DNA from: Phalacrocorax aristotelis
Lineage: Eukaryota; Chordata; Aves; Suliformes; Phalacrocoracidae
Direction of reading: 5' to 3'
Length of the DNA stretch: 64,000 nt
NCBI RefSeq assembly: GCF_949628215.1
Contig: NW_027441285.1
Coordinates: 124,001 to 188,000, forward strand
This document shows positions 24,133 through 38,121 of the stretch, piece after piece (the stretch's first letter is position 1; each line of letters starts with the position of its first letter). The notes beneath the pieces were generated by a model. It was not told where the DNA came from and ran no database searches. It was given only the letters and a program-made list of their open reading frames with translations. Position numbers and translations under genes: made by a program.

Positions 24133-27100
24133 ATATCATTCCTGCTAAACAAGGTTTGCAGTGCATAAACTCGTTACTGCAGGGAACAGTCCTTACAATG
24201 TGCACGATCTGTAGCAGCCATTGCAGTCTGGCTTTCATATTACCCCCAAAGGAAAAGAAATGTCTGTGTCCTGACTGGAAGCAAAAGCTATGATTAAATT
24301 AAATATTTGGTCATGACGTGATCAGAGTTCCGAAGTGGTGGTGGCTTACAACCACATTTTAAATTTGCATTTAATCTAAGGGAAGAAAAGCCTACAGTAA
24401 ATTTAATGCCCCGAACAGGACGACTGCACTATGCTCATTAAGCTTGCGGTTAGTACCTTGCTACTGTTTTTTTCAGTCTTTTTTTTTACCCTACACACAA
24501 AGAGAAACTAAACAATTACTTTAATTCAGAAGTATAAGGAAAGAACAGCATTTCATAGGTTTCCCCCCACCAACCTTAACAAAGATAAAATTGTCAAGCA
24601 AGCAAAAGTAATCCTGCAACATGAAGTTCAAACTCCACTTGCATTATCACATATAATCTCATACCATCACAACACATTAAGCACATCACCGTGTGCTTCA
24701 TAAGGTCAAGACAGATAGCAAACACCTTCTCTACCTATAAACACTAAGCCTCCTGCCTTTGCAATAGGGATATACGTGTTAAAAATACATGCTTAATAAA
24801 GATTTAGATGCATATTTAACATAATCTTTGACTACCCAGTCTGTACCAGGGCTAGCAGCTCAATCCCTCCATCATATTCCAAACTTACAGTTCACCCTTC
24901 CATCAGGAGTAATGAAAATAAAGTAATTTATTTTTATGGAAAACCACCCAACAAAAGAAAACAACAAGAAACCCTCCGTCTGGCAATAACAAATTTTCTG
25001 AGAATTATCAGTACTGTAAATTGCAATGTTACATCGATAAACAGGAAATATCTAAATTTTAATGCAACAGCCTCATACGCACTTCCTGACTGTAGGAGAT
25101 ACTGCAACACTGGACTCAAACATTTTAATTTTTGGACAGCTTTCTATCTGGATTTGTATTTATAAGTACTTAACATTTATTAAACATGATTCTTATTTCT
25201 GAGTTCTGTCCACTTGGATTTTGTGTCATTACCCAAGGAGAAGGAATACAAACAAGAGGTATCTAATAAAAAACTCATCAAAATAATCCTAGTATTCTCT
25301 TCCAGTACGTAAATTATGCAGGAAGGATAAGAACATGACAATAACAGTAATTTTAAATGACACAGACACTGAAGCAGGAACGTTAGCTGCTGCAACAACA
25401 AAGCTGTGTTTCCAATTTCATGTGAATAAAACCTCCAGATGACACTACTGCTTCAGGTAACCTATAGCATGTACTTTCTCGGTCAGTTGCCTTTCAGCAA
25501 GATCCCTTGTCACACAAACACATCTATACTGCTTCCTAAGCAAAAATGACCATATGCAGGCAGTTTGACCCCTGAAGGAAAGTGAAGCCATAGTCTGCGT
25601 TCCAACACCTATGGGGGCACATACATGCCACAGCAGCAGTAATATGAGTGACTTGAGGAAAACTGCCTACAAAAAATGAGGCTAATCCACATTAGATGCA
25701 ATTTTTACAAGCTCCAAACAATCATTCAGTTGGAAGTGTTCTGTCCTAAACACAAATACAATGACTTAAGCTTTCAGCTTGTGGTTGCTGGCACCACTAA
25801 CTTATGTTTGACTGGGGACAGTTATTACTCTTAACTTTCCAGAGAATCGGCATGAACTACCTTCCAGGAAAACAGTAAGTTCCCGTATCAGGAATCTGCA
25901 CAGCAGAAATGGAAAAAGTCTGTGATACAAGAGGAAGTTGGGCTTGGGTTCTGATCTACGAGCTCTTGTCATCAAAGCAGCTACAATTTGATCTTTCTTA
26001 TGATGTGCTGTTTGTAGACATAAGTATTTCAGGCCTTACCATACTTGGGATGAAAAAAACAAATGTTAAAGCCTGTAGTTCACACAGCTTGTACTCTAAT
26101 TGAAGTAACAACAGTAACTCCTTTTTCTCCACAGCAAGACAGAAAGCAGTTGGAGGAAAAATGAGAAGAGAAACAGTATTAAAACTTTAGAGACACAAAT
26201 TAAAAGTGAGCCACAGTAAGAGTCAATTCCAGTGAGTAAGGCTACTTCAGGCTGCTACCTTAGAAAAGCATGCCCGGAAGACGGAATTTTCAAAGTTTGC
26301 AGCAGCACATCCCTACCTATCTTTTTACATTTGTGACACCGAGAATTTTCAGAGCCTTATCAACTGGAAAAAGATGAAACAATCTTAATGGAGACTAACA
26401 GAAGAAACTGTTCTTAAGTCAGTAAGTCTGAGCATCCAGAAGTAGGTTCAAATCTTAAGCAATCACACACCACGAGGACTTCATGTCCAATACTTTTATA
26501 CACCTACCACCAAGGCTGTTGGACCTTTGAGTGAACCTTGCCATGCAATACGGCCACGTTGTTGCACAGAAGTTGTAGCATACCACACTTACAGCTGCTC
26601 CTTCTGAGGCCGCAACACAGACAAGATGGCCCAGAGTAGTGAAAAGACCGAGTGTACCTGTGACCTGCACATCTCCAAGCATCTTCTGTTACAGTTACCT
26701 TCTACTTCATGTGGTTCTGTAGCACTAATTGACACACCCACTTGAAGTGTATTTGGACAGTCTCTTCTCATCCTACTCTTACATGCCATTTACAAGAAAT
26801 CATGCATGTTTTAGATTTTATTGCAAATGCATCATCTTCCATCTTTGCATCATCTGAGGAGAAGTATTAAAAAAACCCCAAACTTTACTTCAGTATGGTT
26901 TGCAGTAAAGAAAAATTTTGAAGCTATTACTTGTGAGTTCTCATCTTTTCTTTCAGAAGGAAACACATAAATCTGGCTAACAAATTTTCTCTGCAGTTAC
27001 TAAGAGTGAGAAATGTAAAAGTATTTCAAGATTAGCACCTATACAGATGAAAAGAAAGACATCAGATTTTCTTTTCTCTTCCAGCTAGAACAAAGAGTTC

Positions 27101-30100
27101 CCAAGTTTTGTTTTGTACAGGCTGAAAGTGATCCTTTGCCACTTCACACATCTTGGAAAGAATTTAGGAAGCTCACATAAAACCTAGAAAATAATAATAC
27201 ATCGAATACAATTTTAAGAGTTCCTGCATTTTGAGATACACATTAAATTTGGCAGATGATTCACAGAACAAATGGAATGCCTCATTTGCAATATATTTTA
27301 AGGCATTGTGGGTCTTTTTTTTTTTTTCTTTTTCACTTTTACAGAAAAATCAGGTAATGCTAGCATTTTCTTTGTGTGCTACTTTTGTTCTACAATATTC
27401 ATTTTTGTGGCTAGTGTGCTAGTTGCCTTAGAAACTACTGTAAAAGCAACTCCGATCAACAAGCACTTGTCACCATCAGTACTGGAGGCAGAATGTTATG
27501 GAAACAGCAGTCAAGAGAAATTTTGCTGTTGCTGAGCTCTGAAATTCAGTCTTTGATCAAAAGAAATGTATGTAAGACAACAATTCAATGAGCAGGTTAA
27601 AAAAAAATCCAACCACAGTCACTAGTACAATAAATCTTTTCAAGCCTTGGGAAAGCCAGGTCACTGTTTATCTGTCTGACATCTGGACAACCCCAAACAT
27701 AAATATAATACAAATTAGAAAGTCACTGCAAAGAGCATCTGGCCTACTGTGCTTTGAATGGAACCATCTCTGCCTGGATAATTTTTAGAGACTTTCATCA
27801 GTCATGTGATAGCGCCACAAAGCAGAAGAAAAAGCAAGCTGAGGTTTATAAAGCTACTTTTCTGCCTCGTGGCAAAGCTAACCTCAAAATGCACGAAACC
27901 AGTGGAAAATGCCATCTCCTGAATTACCTGTATAATAAACCCAGGGAGTTATGCAGGCATTTTAGAACTATCTGCATACATACAAACTAAGTCCTATACC
28001 TTAATTTGGTGATATTTCAGCTGAGTGAAAGTCAAACTCTATCAGGGAAAGCATGCTGAGATCTGAGCACATTAATGTAGCAGAGATAACAAAGTCAGAA
28101 GCTAACAAAAAAGCTTTAAAAAAAGTAAAATAAGAAAAGAGGATTCAAAACCAAACATTGTATAACTAAGAAACGGATATAGGTATACAACACATTAATG
28201 CACTAATGTGACAAAATACGGGTTATCGAGCTAAAGGAGGACACAATGTGAAAGACATTAATTTAGAAATAAAAAAAGTCAAAGCGTATATTAAGATATA
28301 TGCCTGGCAGCCCAGGTAAAGAGCCTACAAAGCAGCGTCCAAAACATAGTGGCAAAATTAAGAGCAGACCAAATACACTGCATTGAAGAGGCAGGCTGAG
28401 GTACAAGACTAAGATTATTCAGATACATCCCAACAATAACTACTGCAGTAACATTTCCCAACCAGTGTCTCACAACAAAACAAAAGATAAAGTGAGGTGC
28501 AGAGTTAAGTTTGGGTTCCACCATAAATTTTTTTTCCCCTCAAGTTGGCAAAGACGATTGTCCTCCACACTCTATCAGGTATGCTCAGTATTGCTTCTGG
28601 CAAAGTTCTGGAGGCCGATTAGCCCAAAGAAAGGTTCACCATAAAGACTCCCTGATGTTCGTGAGAGAAAGCATACTGAAGGAGACCGTCTGATCCACAA
28701 ACTTATGGTTTACCTGCACTTGCAAATACAAAGCTCTTCACAACGGGTGTGAAGTCTACAAAACTATATTTCTACAACACGCATGTGTCCTCTATTTCAG
28801 ATTCTCAAAAAAAATTCTTGATCTAAACAATCCCAGTGGGCTTATTAGACTTTTTTTTTTTTTCCATTTCCATGACGACAAGCCATAAAATAGCTGCCTT
28901 TAGGAGGCACTCCAGCATACTCCAACATTCCACATTTCACCAGCTTTGCTGGCCACAGAATGACAGGGAGGAAGGCTGTTTTAGAGTTCTGCCATTGCAT
29001 GACAGACACAATGATAAGCATGCAGACAGTAGCCAACAGCAGTATGCATAAAATAAGGAGACAGCACTGTCACATTCTGCAAGGAAAGTGGCAGAGGCTT
29101 CACACCACTGTTCATCAGGTCTTGAGAAGAGTTAACGCAATACCACAGCCAGCCTTCAGAGCAATCCCACTGTCACAGACACCTATGGCGACACAAGTGA
29201 AAGAGAAAGACGTGATGTCCACCCATGCCTTGTAAGGCGAACCCACGGAATTCCATTCCAGCCCAATTACCTAAGATCTATCCCTGCTGAGGGTACAGAG
29301 ATTCACAGATGCAGTGAGATAGGGTATATTCATCAAATGATGCAGAGAAGAACACCAAGAGCAAGCAAGTCTCATGGGAGAAACAATCTATTTTTGTAGA
29401 CCATGTCATATAGATGGAAAACGCAGGCAAGATCAGGAAAAGCATAAAGAACAGTTTGTGCACCTGAAATGTTTATGCTCCTATCCTATCCTTTCCACAA
29501 ACTACATTCCAATAATTTCAGGAAATACATCATCTCACCACAAACCACAGCCTTTGGTATCAAAAGCGTTCTTCTGACACCGCTCTCGCTATTTCAAAAA
29601 CAGGAGTGTATCTGAGGAAAATGCTGATGAAAACAACAGTGTTTTGATATTAATATTCTTATCCATTTGCATCCCAATTCGAAGTGCCTAAAACTCACCT
29701 AACTTCCAAACGCGCTAGCAGTCCTTTTAAAAATCAGAATTATACCCAATAGGTAATCTCTGCTTCTTCTCAACCTAACTACTTCATATCACATTTCTAC
29801 TTCACATTATACTTGTCATCTGCTTCGTATCAAGCACCTAAAACAGAATCTCACACCGGCATAAATGCTACACAGACATGTGAATGTTAAGCATCTTAGG
29901 CCCAATTTATGCATAGGGAAGATTTACATTATCATTCTATTTGCATAAGCACACATATTCCCCTATGAATTCTAGCCTGCATAGCTCTTTGGCTCTCCAT
30001 TCTTGGTTACTACCAAGACTTGTACAGATCAACTCTCTGACATACCACGTTATTAATAAAATATGCTGTGATTAATATTAGCTTTTCTTATTAATTTCCT

Positions 30101-30738
30101 TTATTGGATTACATCCTTCCTCGGTCCTGACCTGATCTACACCAGAAAAACACTGCTGCTCCAGTTATGCCAGTTTTAAAATAGTTTTCATCGTATTAAG
30201 AGGAACTGCCAGCATTGAAATACTTAGGTTAGTTTACCAGTGGCTCAGACCAGTTGGGCTTAATTATTTAAAATTTACTAATATTGCCAAGTGTTTTAAT
30301 ACAGATGAGCCTTCCTTCCCATCCATTAAAAAAAACCAAAACAGGTTTTACCCATTTGTACTGCACTTAGACTATACTCTGCCTCCCTCTCCCATTTGTT
30401 TGGGAACACGGGTGCTGTTCTGTAAACGTACAGTAATGAGGAAGAGGAAAGAGGAGCAGCTTCCTCCCATTTCAACAGAAGCTCCTACAAAATTTAACAG
30501 TCCTGAAAGTCGAACAACAAAGCAAGTTTAAATATATTTGCTAATCTAAACTCAGGCGTGTATTTTTAGGATCCTAATGTCAAATCACAAGTTTTATGTG
30601 TTAGGAGTTTGACACTGGAAAACGTTTTACCTGGGGGGCGGGGGGGGGTAGTGGCAGAAGGGGGTGAGTTTGCAGGTTGCACTTGTGTGATCACAACGAC
30701 ATAGCCTGCATGCCTTTTGGGCTCTCCCTTCTCCTTAC
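24133..30738. other. AT-rich intron-like stretch between promoter and first coding exon
   Basis: No splice-flanked coding exon or known transposon recognised. It contains 28379-28407, a 29-bp segment that recurs with one mismatch at 30777-30805 beside the CpG island. ORFs of 60-90 codons here lack motifs and are treated as chance. Confidence 0.5.
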
Positions 30739-31600
30739 CACCTAGAGCTTTACTGGCCACTATCGGCTAAAGTACTTGCATTGAAGAGGCAGGCTGGGGT
30801 ACAAGCGCACTCTGCAACCAGGCACTTGCAGCTGCCACCCCAGCGGTATCTGCCCGCAGGAGCGTAACGCGGAACAAGCTGCCAAATCGACCCTGAAGGC
30901 GCTCGCCTGGCTCCGCCCACGCCACCCGCAGCAACCCGAGGGATGCGGCTGCAGCCCCAGCGCTCCCGCCGCACCTCCGCGCGGGAGCCGCCGGCGCCGC
31001 CCGGCCCGGCCCGGCGCAGCCGCTCCGGCGGCCCCTCCAGCCCCCCCGGCCGGTGGAAGCGCAGCACCGCCCCTCCGCCATCGACAGCGCGAGTCCGCGC
31101 CGTACCGCATCGCGCCGTGCCCGAGCTCAGCCCCCGCCTCCAGTACCGCTGAGTGAGGCCGAGGAACCGGATGGAGGCTGCCTCTGCACTGCTCAGCTCC
31201 ATGCGGGCGGCCAGCCGGAGGCTTCACCCCTCCAGCGTCGCTCCCGCGGTTCCGTCCCGCGCCCGAGAGGCGACGGGAGCTCCGCGCACACATCCCGCTA
31301 CCCGGCGCACGGCCGCCGCGCGCCCGCCCCGCCAGCCACTCAGACGCCGCGCCCGCCGCCGCGCCGCCGCCAGGGCCCGCCGGGAGCTGTAGTCCCGAGT
31401 TGCGAGCCAGCAGCCCGTCCTCCGCAGCCAGGAGCTGCGCGCTGCGAAGTGAGCGAACGGGGCCTGCGCCCCACGCAGCGAGGGGCTTTAGCCGGCACCG
31501 CCCTGAGGGGCCGGGCCCGGGGCAGCACCCCCGCGAACGCCAGCTTGGTAAACGCGGGGAGGTGGGGAAGCTGGCTCCCGCGGAGTCGTGATCTCGGAGC
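30739..31600 (-). promoter_or_regulatory. CpG island, probable GARNL3-like promoter with noncoding first exon
   Basis: A sharply bounded GC- and CpG-rich block in AT-rich DNA. On the minus strand it ends at a strong donor: CTCTAGGTG|GTAAGGAG (GT at 30738-30737), which would splice to the exon at 23983-24132. In the only frame compatible with the next exon there is a TAA just upstream, so the exon would be 5' UTR. Long ORFs on both strands across the island are GC artefacts. Transcription in the other direction from the island is possible, but no plus-strand exon is seen to its right. Confidence 0.55.
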
Positions 31601-31699
31601 TGGTTGCTATTCAACAGGAAGGCGCAAAAACTCTTCGCCAGCTCCCCATCCACCTGTGGTCTCTGCTGCATTCCAGGAATCAGGCTTAATGCTACTACC

Positions 31700-34548
31700 G
31701 TTGCCTCAGTAAAGGCACATAAAACGTTTTCTCAACCTGCTCACCTCCAGCTCAGAATCTTTACAAGTGCAGTCCTCTCACACACCGACATTCTCTGTCA
31801 TGTTCAATCGCAACCAGCCAGCCAGCAGGGTGAAACCTTACCAGGCAAGTCGAAAAGTGAGACTGCACGTGGGCAGTCTTTGGCTTGCCAGCCAGCACCA
31901 GCCCACTTCGTCGCAATTGAGCCATAAACCATCTCCACCTGTGTGACTTCAAAAGTCTAACACATAACAAAATAACAGCGCTGTCCATTGTGTGAGGATT
32001 CTCCCCATTTCCAACTGTTACACAGATATACACTATCGTTCTCTACCTTTTCAGGAGGTAAATATAGCTTGCACTTGTCATGTGACATAAACCTTTGAGG
32101 TCTGAACCCCCACGTTGGGTATCAAAGCATGGCAAGGTGACCAAAAGTAGTGTGACTGTGTAAGAACTTATTTTAAAACATTTCAGTAGGAATTGAAACC
32201 AGTACTACCATCAACTATTACGACTAAAGATGAAACAATATTTTGCTAGAGTAACAACTTGTATCATGGGTGATCATAACTTGGATTAATGTATTCTCTT
32301 CAGACAGATTTCTTCAGTAATTTCAATCGCTTATATGTTTTGTAATGAACTGCACTGCATTACTGTGCATTACTAAATACTGCAGCCATCCATGTAGTAA
32401 CTGTAATGAGTTACTCCATTATGTGATTGTGTATATATTCTTATCTTTCTTTTCAACAATTATTACAAAATAGCAGCTTCAGGTAATATACTAAAACTCT
32501 ACTTTGAGGTTTGAATTTAATGAAAAGCTTCCCTAGTGTTGAAAGACAGTTCAATTTCCAGAATTCATATAATTCTGGGCCTCTCTGCTTATTCTGTCAG
32601 CCACTAGAAAATGAAGAGTGATACAAGAGGGCAAAGGTACCCATTATGCAGAAGAAGCCACTAAAGACCAACTTCTAATAAATGCTGATCCGCGCTGGAC
32701 TCAAGTTGGTGATGTACCACTGAGGAATTCTGTCAAGCATTATCCTTGCTTTAAAAAATTCAGACAATGTAGAATTATTAGAGCTTATTAGAGTTCTAAA
32801 TTAGAATTATGTAGAGCTTATTAGAGTTAAGACCCATTTGGATCTTCTGTAAGTGAAATTTCCGACATATTGACACCTGGGGGTAGCTTCATAATGGAGC
32901 ATCTGGCAGCAATTCTGACTGAGTCTGCACCCTCCGCCAGTTCTTACTTCTCCTTCTATGTCACAGCGTCAGCCTTTGCTGTCAATTCTGCCATTGTGTT
33001 TCAGGAGTCACACTACCAGCTGCTCAGTAAAATAACTTGGGGTTAAAAAAAAAAAAAGTATTTTAAAAATGGTAGGGAGAGACTTTTTGGCTAGGCAGGG
33101 ACTTAACACGATACAGCTGGATTGTGAGTTTAATGATAGATTGATTTGAGCAAAGTGCAAGCATGAATAAAGTGATCAAACGCATTTGGAACCCAGCATA
33201 CTATTATTCAGAACCTCATGTCATCATGTAGGACTACCTACAAGTTACATGTCCCACAGCTGCTCAGTTTGGCAAATGGCGCCTCAGGTCCAAATCAAAC
33301 AAATTATAGCCATATGCCCAGCCTCTCACCAAAAACCTGCAGTTATTTCTAGAGAAACGTATCTCTGTCCCCAGACAGCTGATGGCTGCATCTAAGTCTG
33401 TAACATAACATTCAATAAGCAAAACTTAAATATGCTTTCCGCCCCCAAGTTTTTACCCCCAGCGCTAAAATACAGTGAGAACTCCATGCATGGGGCACTC
33501 CTGGAGCAACATCTCTTCCTGCTTTCTCCTGCACACTGCCTTTTTCCTCATACAGATAACTGTGGCCTTTCATAGTTCTTCCAGCTAGAAATAATGCCAT
33601 CAAATTTAAATCAGAAACATTTAACAATTTTTTGAATAATCTTTGTTCATTAACTACATTATTGTGCTTTTACTCAATGTTAAATGTATGGACATGGGTT
33701 AACCCTCTACAGTCTGTCCCCTGACTACACCGTTGTTTTTAAAAATTAAATCTAAAACCCCCTATGTCTACAGGCAAGAAACTCCAAGAAGATAACTTGT
33801 TAATTACAGCAAACAGTGCCTTGTACTAGTTAACTGTATCACTAAATATTGTTTGTCATTTTGAAGGGTTATCTCCCATGCATGGAAAAGATCTTCCAGT
33901 TTTGGAAATCAATGGAAATAATGGATTTTAGCCCAGTAGAATAACACACTGTAAAGGATATCTTATTTGTTTGTAGACTACCTTTATAGAGCTCATTACA
34001 TCATAACTTAAATGTCCAAACACAAAAATCTGACCATGTGCCACTTGAAAGAAAATTTCAACTAAACTCAAAGCTCAGTGCTTATATACCAAGAAATACC
34101 CTAACGAACATAAGTATGCATACCCAGTAAGAGAACTTAAAAGGAACTTCCATACTAAAGAAAAAAAAAATGTATTTAAAGACATACCAACAATAACCCC
34201 TACTCAGTATTTTGCACTCACCACAACTTTCCTTCTCTCTAATATCTGGATTGCTTTACAAGATTGCCAAAAATGAGGCTTAATTTCTCTTGTTCCTTCA
34301 TAAGAACCTACTTCTGTGGAAATAATGAAACAGAAAGAACCTTCCACTTAAAGTACTTAATTTCCACTTTAATGCAGTTGTATTTACCCCATTCCTCTTC
34401 CCTTCTGTGTGGTAGGTATAAAACAGAGGTAATATGAATACATGCACTCACTTAAATCTAAGTATGCGCTCTGCGGTGCCTCTCCGTCATTCTGAAGAAT
34501 ACCAATTTTTAAAACACAACCACTCTTTCAAACAGCAAAGAAACATAC
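31700..34548. other. AT-rich unassigned sequence
   Basis: Nothing supported: no gene, RNA or transposon recognised. A short tandem duplication near 32773-32826 (TAGAGCTTATTAGAGTT repeated) is the only local structure noted. Confidence 0.4.
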
Positions 34549-34610
34549 CCTGCTTCTGCACAGATCTTAGCAATTGCAACAACAGCTTTTTCTCCATCAA
34601 TGTCTGTCTC
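34549..34610 (-). CDS. Orphan exon of an unidentified gene
   Basis: On the minus strand, acceptor TCCATTTCAG and donor GTATGTTT flank 62 nt with a single good open frame: ETDIDGEKAVVAIAKICAEA. Codon composition and amphipathic A/V/I/K spacing look genuinely coding (helical repeat-like). I do not recognise the protein. No partner exons are convincing within 31.7-38 kb, so this could be an isolated fragment of a duplicated gene or one exon of a gene with large introns. Confidence 0.5.
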
Positions 34611-37600
34611 CTGAAATGGAAAGACTGAAAAAGTTCCAGGCCTGTCTTATGCCATACTGAAGTTTAACAGCACGCTAAAATTCCAGCCAGGGTAGAATGC
34701 AAACACAAAAGCCTCTGCATGAAAAAAAGCCACAAAAATTAAAGTTTGCAGTTTGGGGTTTTTTACGCATTTGCAAAACCCAAGCATTTCTGTAGTATGC
34801 TGTGATTTCAATGCTGCAATAAATCTTGAACATGACAAAAAACCCCAATATTTTTTACACAAAGGGCTGTCTCCCTTACACCATGCTGTCAACAATTATT
34901 TGGCCGTTTTCTCAAAGAACAAGCACACAAAGATGGAAATGAGAAAGGTAGTAGCAAATTAAGAAAACAGTGTCTAAAGAGGTATGCTGCAAATACACTG
35001 GCTTGGTGCTGTCTAGCTAAAATTTGGGATTCCTGTTGGCAGCTTTTCGCAATGATAAATGTTTCTAGTATTCTGTTGCAGGGTGCAGCATGTCTCTGCT
35101 GTAGGAGGCTGGCAGACACACAAATAGCAGAACTGCCTTAGCTTTATTTGTACCTACTGCTGATTCTGTGTCAAGTTCCATACTTCCCCCAAAAGAAAAG
35201 AAAAACAACACAATATATAAAAATTGCTTTTATAAGCATATGAACTGAGAAACAGAGACAGAATATTTAAAGCAAGGGATGGACAAAAAAGCCCACAGCC
35301 TACAAACCATAAAGAAGAAAGTGTGAGAAATAGAATTATGGGAATATTAAGGAAAATAAGTTAATCACTGGAAAAGATACAGGATGGTAAAAACCTGAAG
35401 GTTCATCAAAATAAACCTTTACTTTCTTTGTTTGATTTCAAGAATTACATCTCCCTTCATCTGCTTCCACCTGTGTAACAGTATGGGTCATTCAAATCCA
35501 TTTTGTATGGATTATATAAAGACCAATGAAGAGCTCAATTCACCAGACTAGTGGTATCTGTACTGTCAGTGATTTCAAACAGGGCTATTCTTCTCTCAAA
35601 ACAAAGACTCTTCATCATTACTTTTATTAAGGCATTGTAAAACAAATTTACTTTCTAACAAACTTAAAGACAGATGAGATCCTTAGCACCTTGCTGACAA
35701 GGAATACGCTTTGAAAATGATTGCAGACTCTTAGACAGCAATACAGCTGATCTATTTGAGCCTGACAAGTAACACTACGATTAAGATTTCAAAATAACTC
35801 TATCCATCCATTTTATCTCCTTGACTTTCCCAAAAGACCACAAACTCACTTTCTGTGACACTTTAAAAGGATGAACCTTCCTTTTATAGCAAAACCATTT
35901 CATAACTCTCCACCAGTGATGTATCTCTCATGTTCTTCAGGGGCACGCAGTACAAAGTACTTACATAAGATACAACGATCCAAAAAGAGAATATATGTTT
36001 GATTTCCTTTTATTAGACAAAATCAAAACCACTCATCTTTTTCACAACTGGATAGCTACAAAAAAAAAAAAAAAAAAAAAGACAAGTCTAGAAGCAAAGT
36101 TCTCAAAAGCAGGCTAAGCCACAAAAATTGAAGTTTGAAGTTTGGGGATTTTTAAATGTTTGCAAAAGATGTGATGAGGTCATGAAAACCCTGAGCACAT
36201 ACAGGGCTAGAGTAAGATGGCTTAAGTTCTATTTAAGTCCACATAGCCTGCATTTTCTATCATCTCATTGGTTTTGGTCCTTTGAATATATTTAGCTAGT
36301 TAGGGACTTAGGTAGAATTCAGACCACTTGAATCTCAACCAGAAGGTCTGCATGACCTCCCACCCAGACGTCAACATTTCTAGTGCACAGCCAAACTTTA
36401 CTCACTATTACTACTTCCCAGCTTTCCCATTCACACTGTGCATTCAGTGGGCCTGTGCAGACCTGAAGAGGTATGGGTTGGCCACTACCTGCGCAAGCCT
36501 GAGAATCAACATTCAGTGTAGCATACTTGCCACCTCTGAAGGCTTTCGCAAGGCCTAAGTTCAGCCTGCTTGCAAAACAACCACACAGAATGAGAGACAA
36601 AGTACTTCATATAAGCTCTTAAACTAAATAGATAGATAGATAATTTGCTTGGTGACAAAATGGATGAAGACCTTAAAAATTACAGTGATTGGCGGAGAGG
36701 AAGTAGGAAAGTAGTTTAGGCTTAGTGAAACAGATCTTCAGAAAAACCTACAATACTAGCAAGGCAAGGGACCCAGAAGGAGCAGACCCTCAGCTGCTTC
36801 TTACTACCCTGCTGTGCACCGATCATTTAATGGATTGTAAAGCACAACATAATTTCAGCCATCTGCAGGGAGTGTTGTGTGGAAAGTTCAGTATGCCTGC
36901 AAGCAGCAGAAACTAGTCAGTTCAAAGACAGCCAAGCAGGTAGGTCAGATTTGCTGTGGAATGCCGCTCTCAAATCAAGATGCCACACCAGAATGACTTC
37001 CATTCACAATATGCAACTAAAATAGTGGGCTCACTTGGTGACTTGCCTGCCAGATGAAAAGCAATGGAATTCAAGATGCATCTAGACAGCATTGTACTGA
37101 ATACTGAGGAAAAGCCAGTTATCACAGTTTGTGCACAGATGAAATACTAAAAGAAAAATTTTACTTAGAAGTAAGAAACTAGAAGTGTCACAAATAACAT
37201 TCTCTCAAGTGTAGTCTGCATCGCATCTGACACCAAGCAGACAGGCAGAATCTCAGTGTGCAGTGGAGAATTTGGTACATGAATGACAGTTTTGCCTTAC
37301 TAGAAATGAGGGAAGGCTTCTTGCAATGACACAGTTGATGCAAAGAGGGGTGAGAATCTGACTAAAATCCAATAAATACCAAACCAGAATGCTAGCTGTT
37401 AGGAAAAAAAAACCAACAACCAAGGGCAACTCCAACATGGGGACAAAACTTCAGTAAGTATTTTTAAGACGACTAATGCACTAAATATGTAACTTACAGA
37501 GAAAAAAACCATGACCATTATACTGTATTTCTCCTGGGGGTTTGGGGGAGGGGGAAGGTGTATTACATAGCTAAAACCAAATTAATTATCTTCTAAACAG

Positions 37601-38121
37601 CACCGGAAACTTCACAGGATTGACTGAACTCCAGCTATTTTTGCAGGTAACTGGCTGAGCCAGTCATTTTCATAAAAACAATTATTCTCAGTAATTAAAA
37701 TGTTTTAAATACCTCAGTAAAGCAGTGGATCAAGAAAAAAAATAGATACCAGTTTTTAAGAAAGCAACAGATAGAATGCCTTGCTTTTTAAAAAATTATA
37801 AATTTCCCAAGTAGAACAATTAATCTGTACAGTTTTCAGTTATTTTTAAGGCAAGGTTAAAGGACAAGAATTTCTTTTCCCACAGGCAAGACTTTCTTAG
37901 GTCTCTGAGAATACGTGCGCATGCCTATCTGTACATATATGCAAAAATGTAAGTACAATTGAATATATATAGAACACAGATGTCAACAAAAGAAAATGTA
38001 GCCTTATCAAGGGTTGAAGGTTCATCCAGACCTCATCCAGAAGAGTTCTTCAGAGACTTTCTGTTTGTTGGTTTATTTAAGACAAATCTCTGAAGTCGTT
38101 TTCTCTCTTTTCTCATTTTCA
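34611..38121. other. AT-rich unassigned sequence with a duplicated 48-bp motif
   Basis: No gene assigned. Two similar segments at about 34731-34779 and 36121-36169 share AAGCCACAAAAATT, AAGTTTG and AGTTTGGGG blocks 1.39 kb apart. A 20-nt A run lies at 36060-36080 and an ATAG microsatellite near 36630-36642. Confidence 0.4.

Noticed and set aside
30750-31712. Long ORFs on both strands in the CpG island (up to 303 codons)
   Set aside because: GC-rich DNA has few stops. The predicted proteins are low-complexity A/R/P/G-rich, overlap on both strands and match nothing known. The island is better explained as a promoter.
35965-36005. Possible minus-strand exon (EIKHIFSFWIVVSY) with a GTAAGTAC donor
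   Set aside because: The donor is good, but the only acceptor candidate (AATAAAAG) has no pyrimidine tract, and no partner exon fits.
36060-36080. Poly(A) run as evidence for a retrocopy end
   Set aside because: No upstream processed coding sequence or target duplication; a simple A run in AT-rich DNA.
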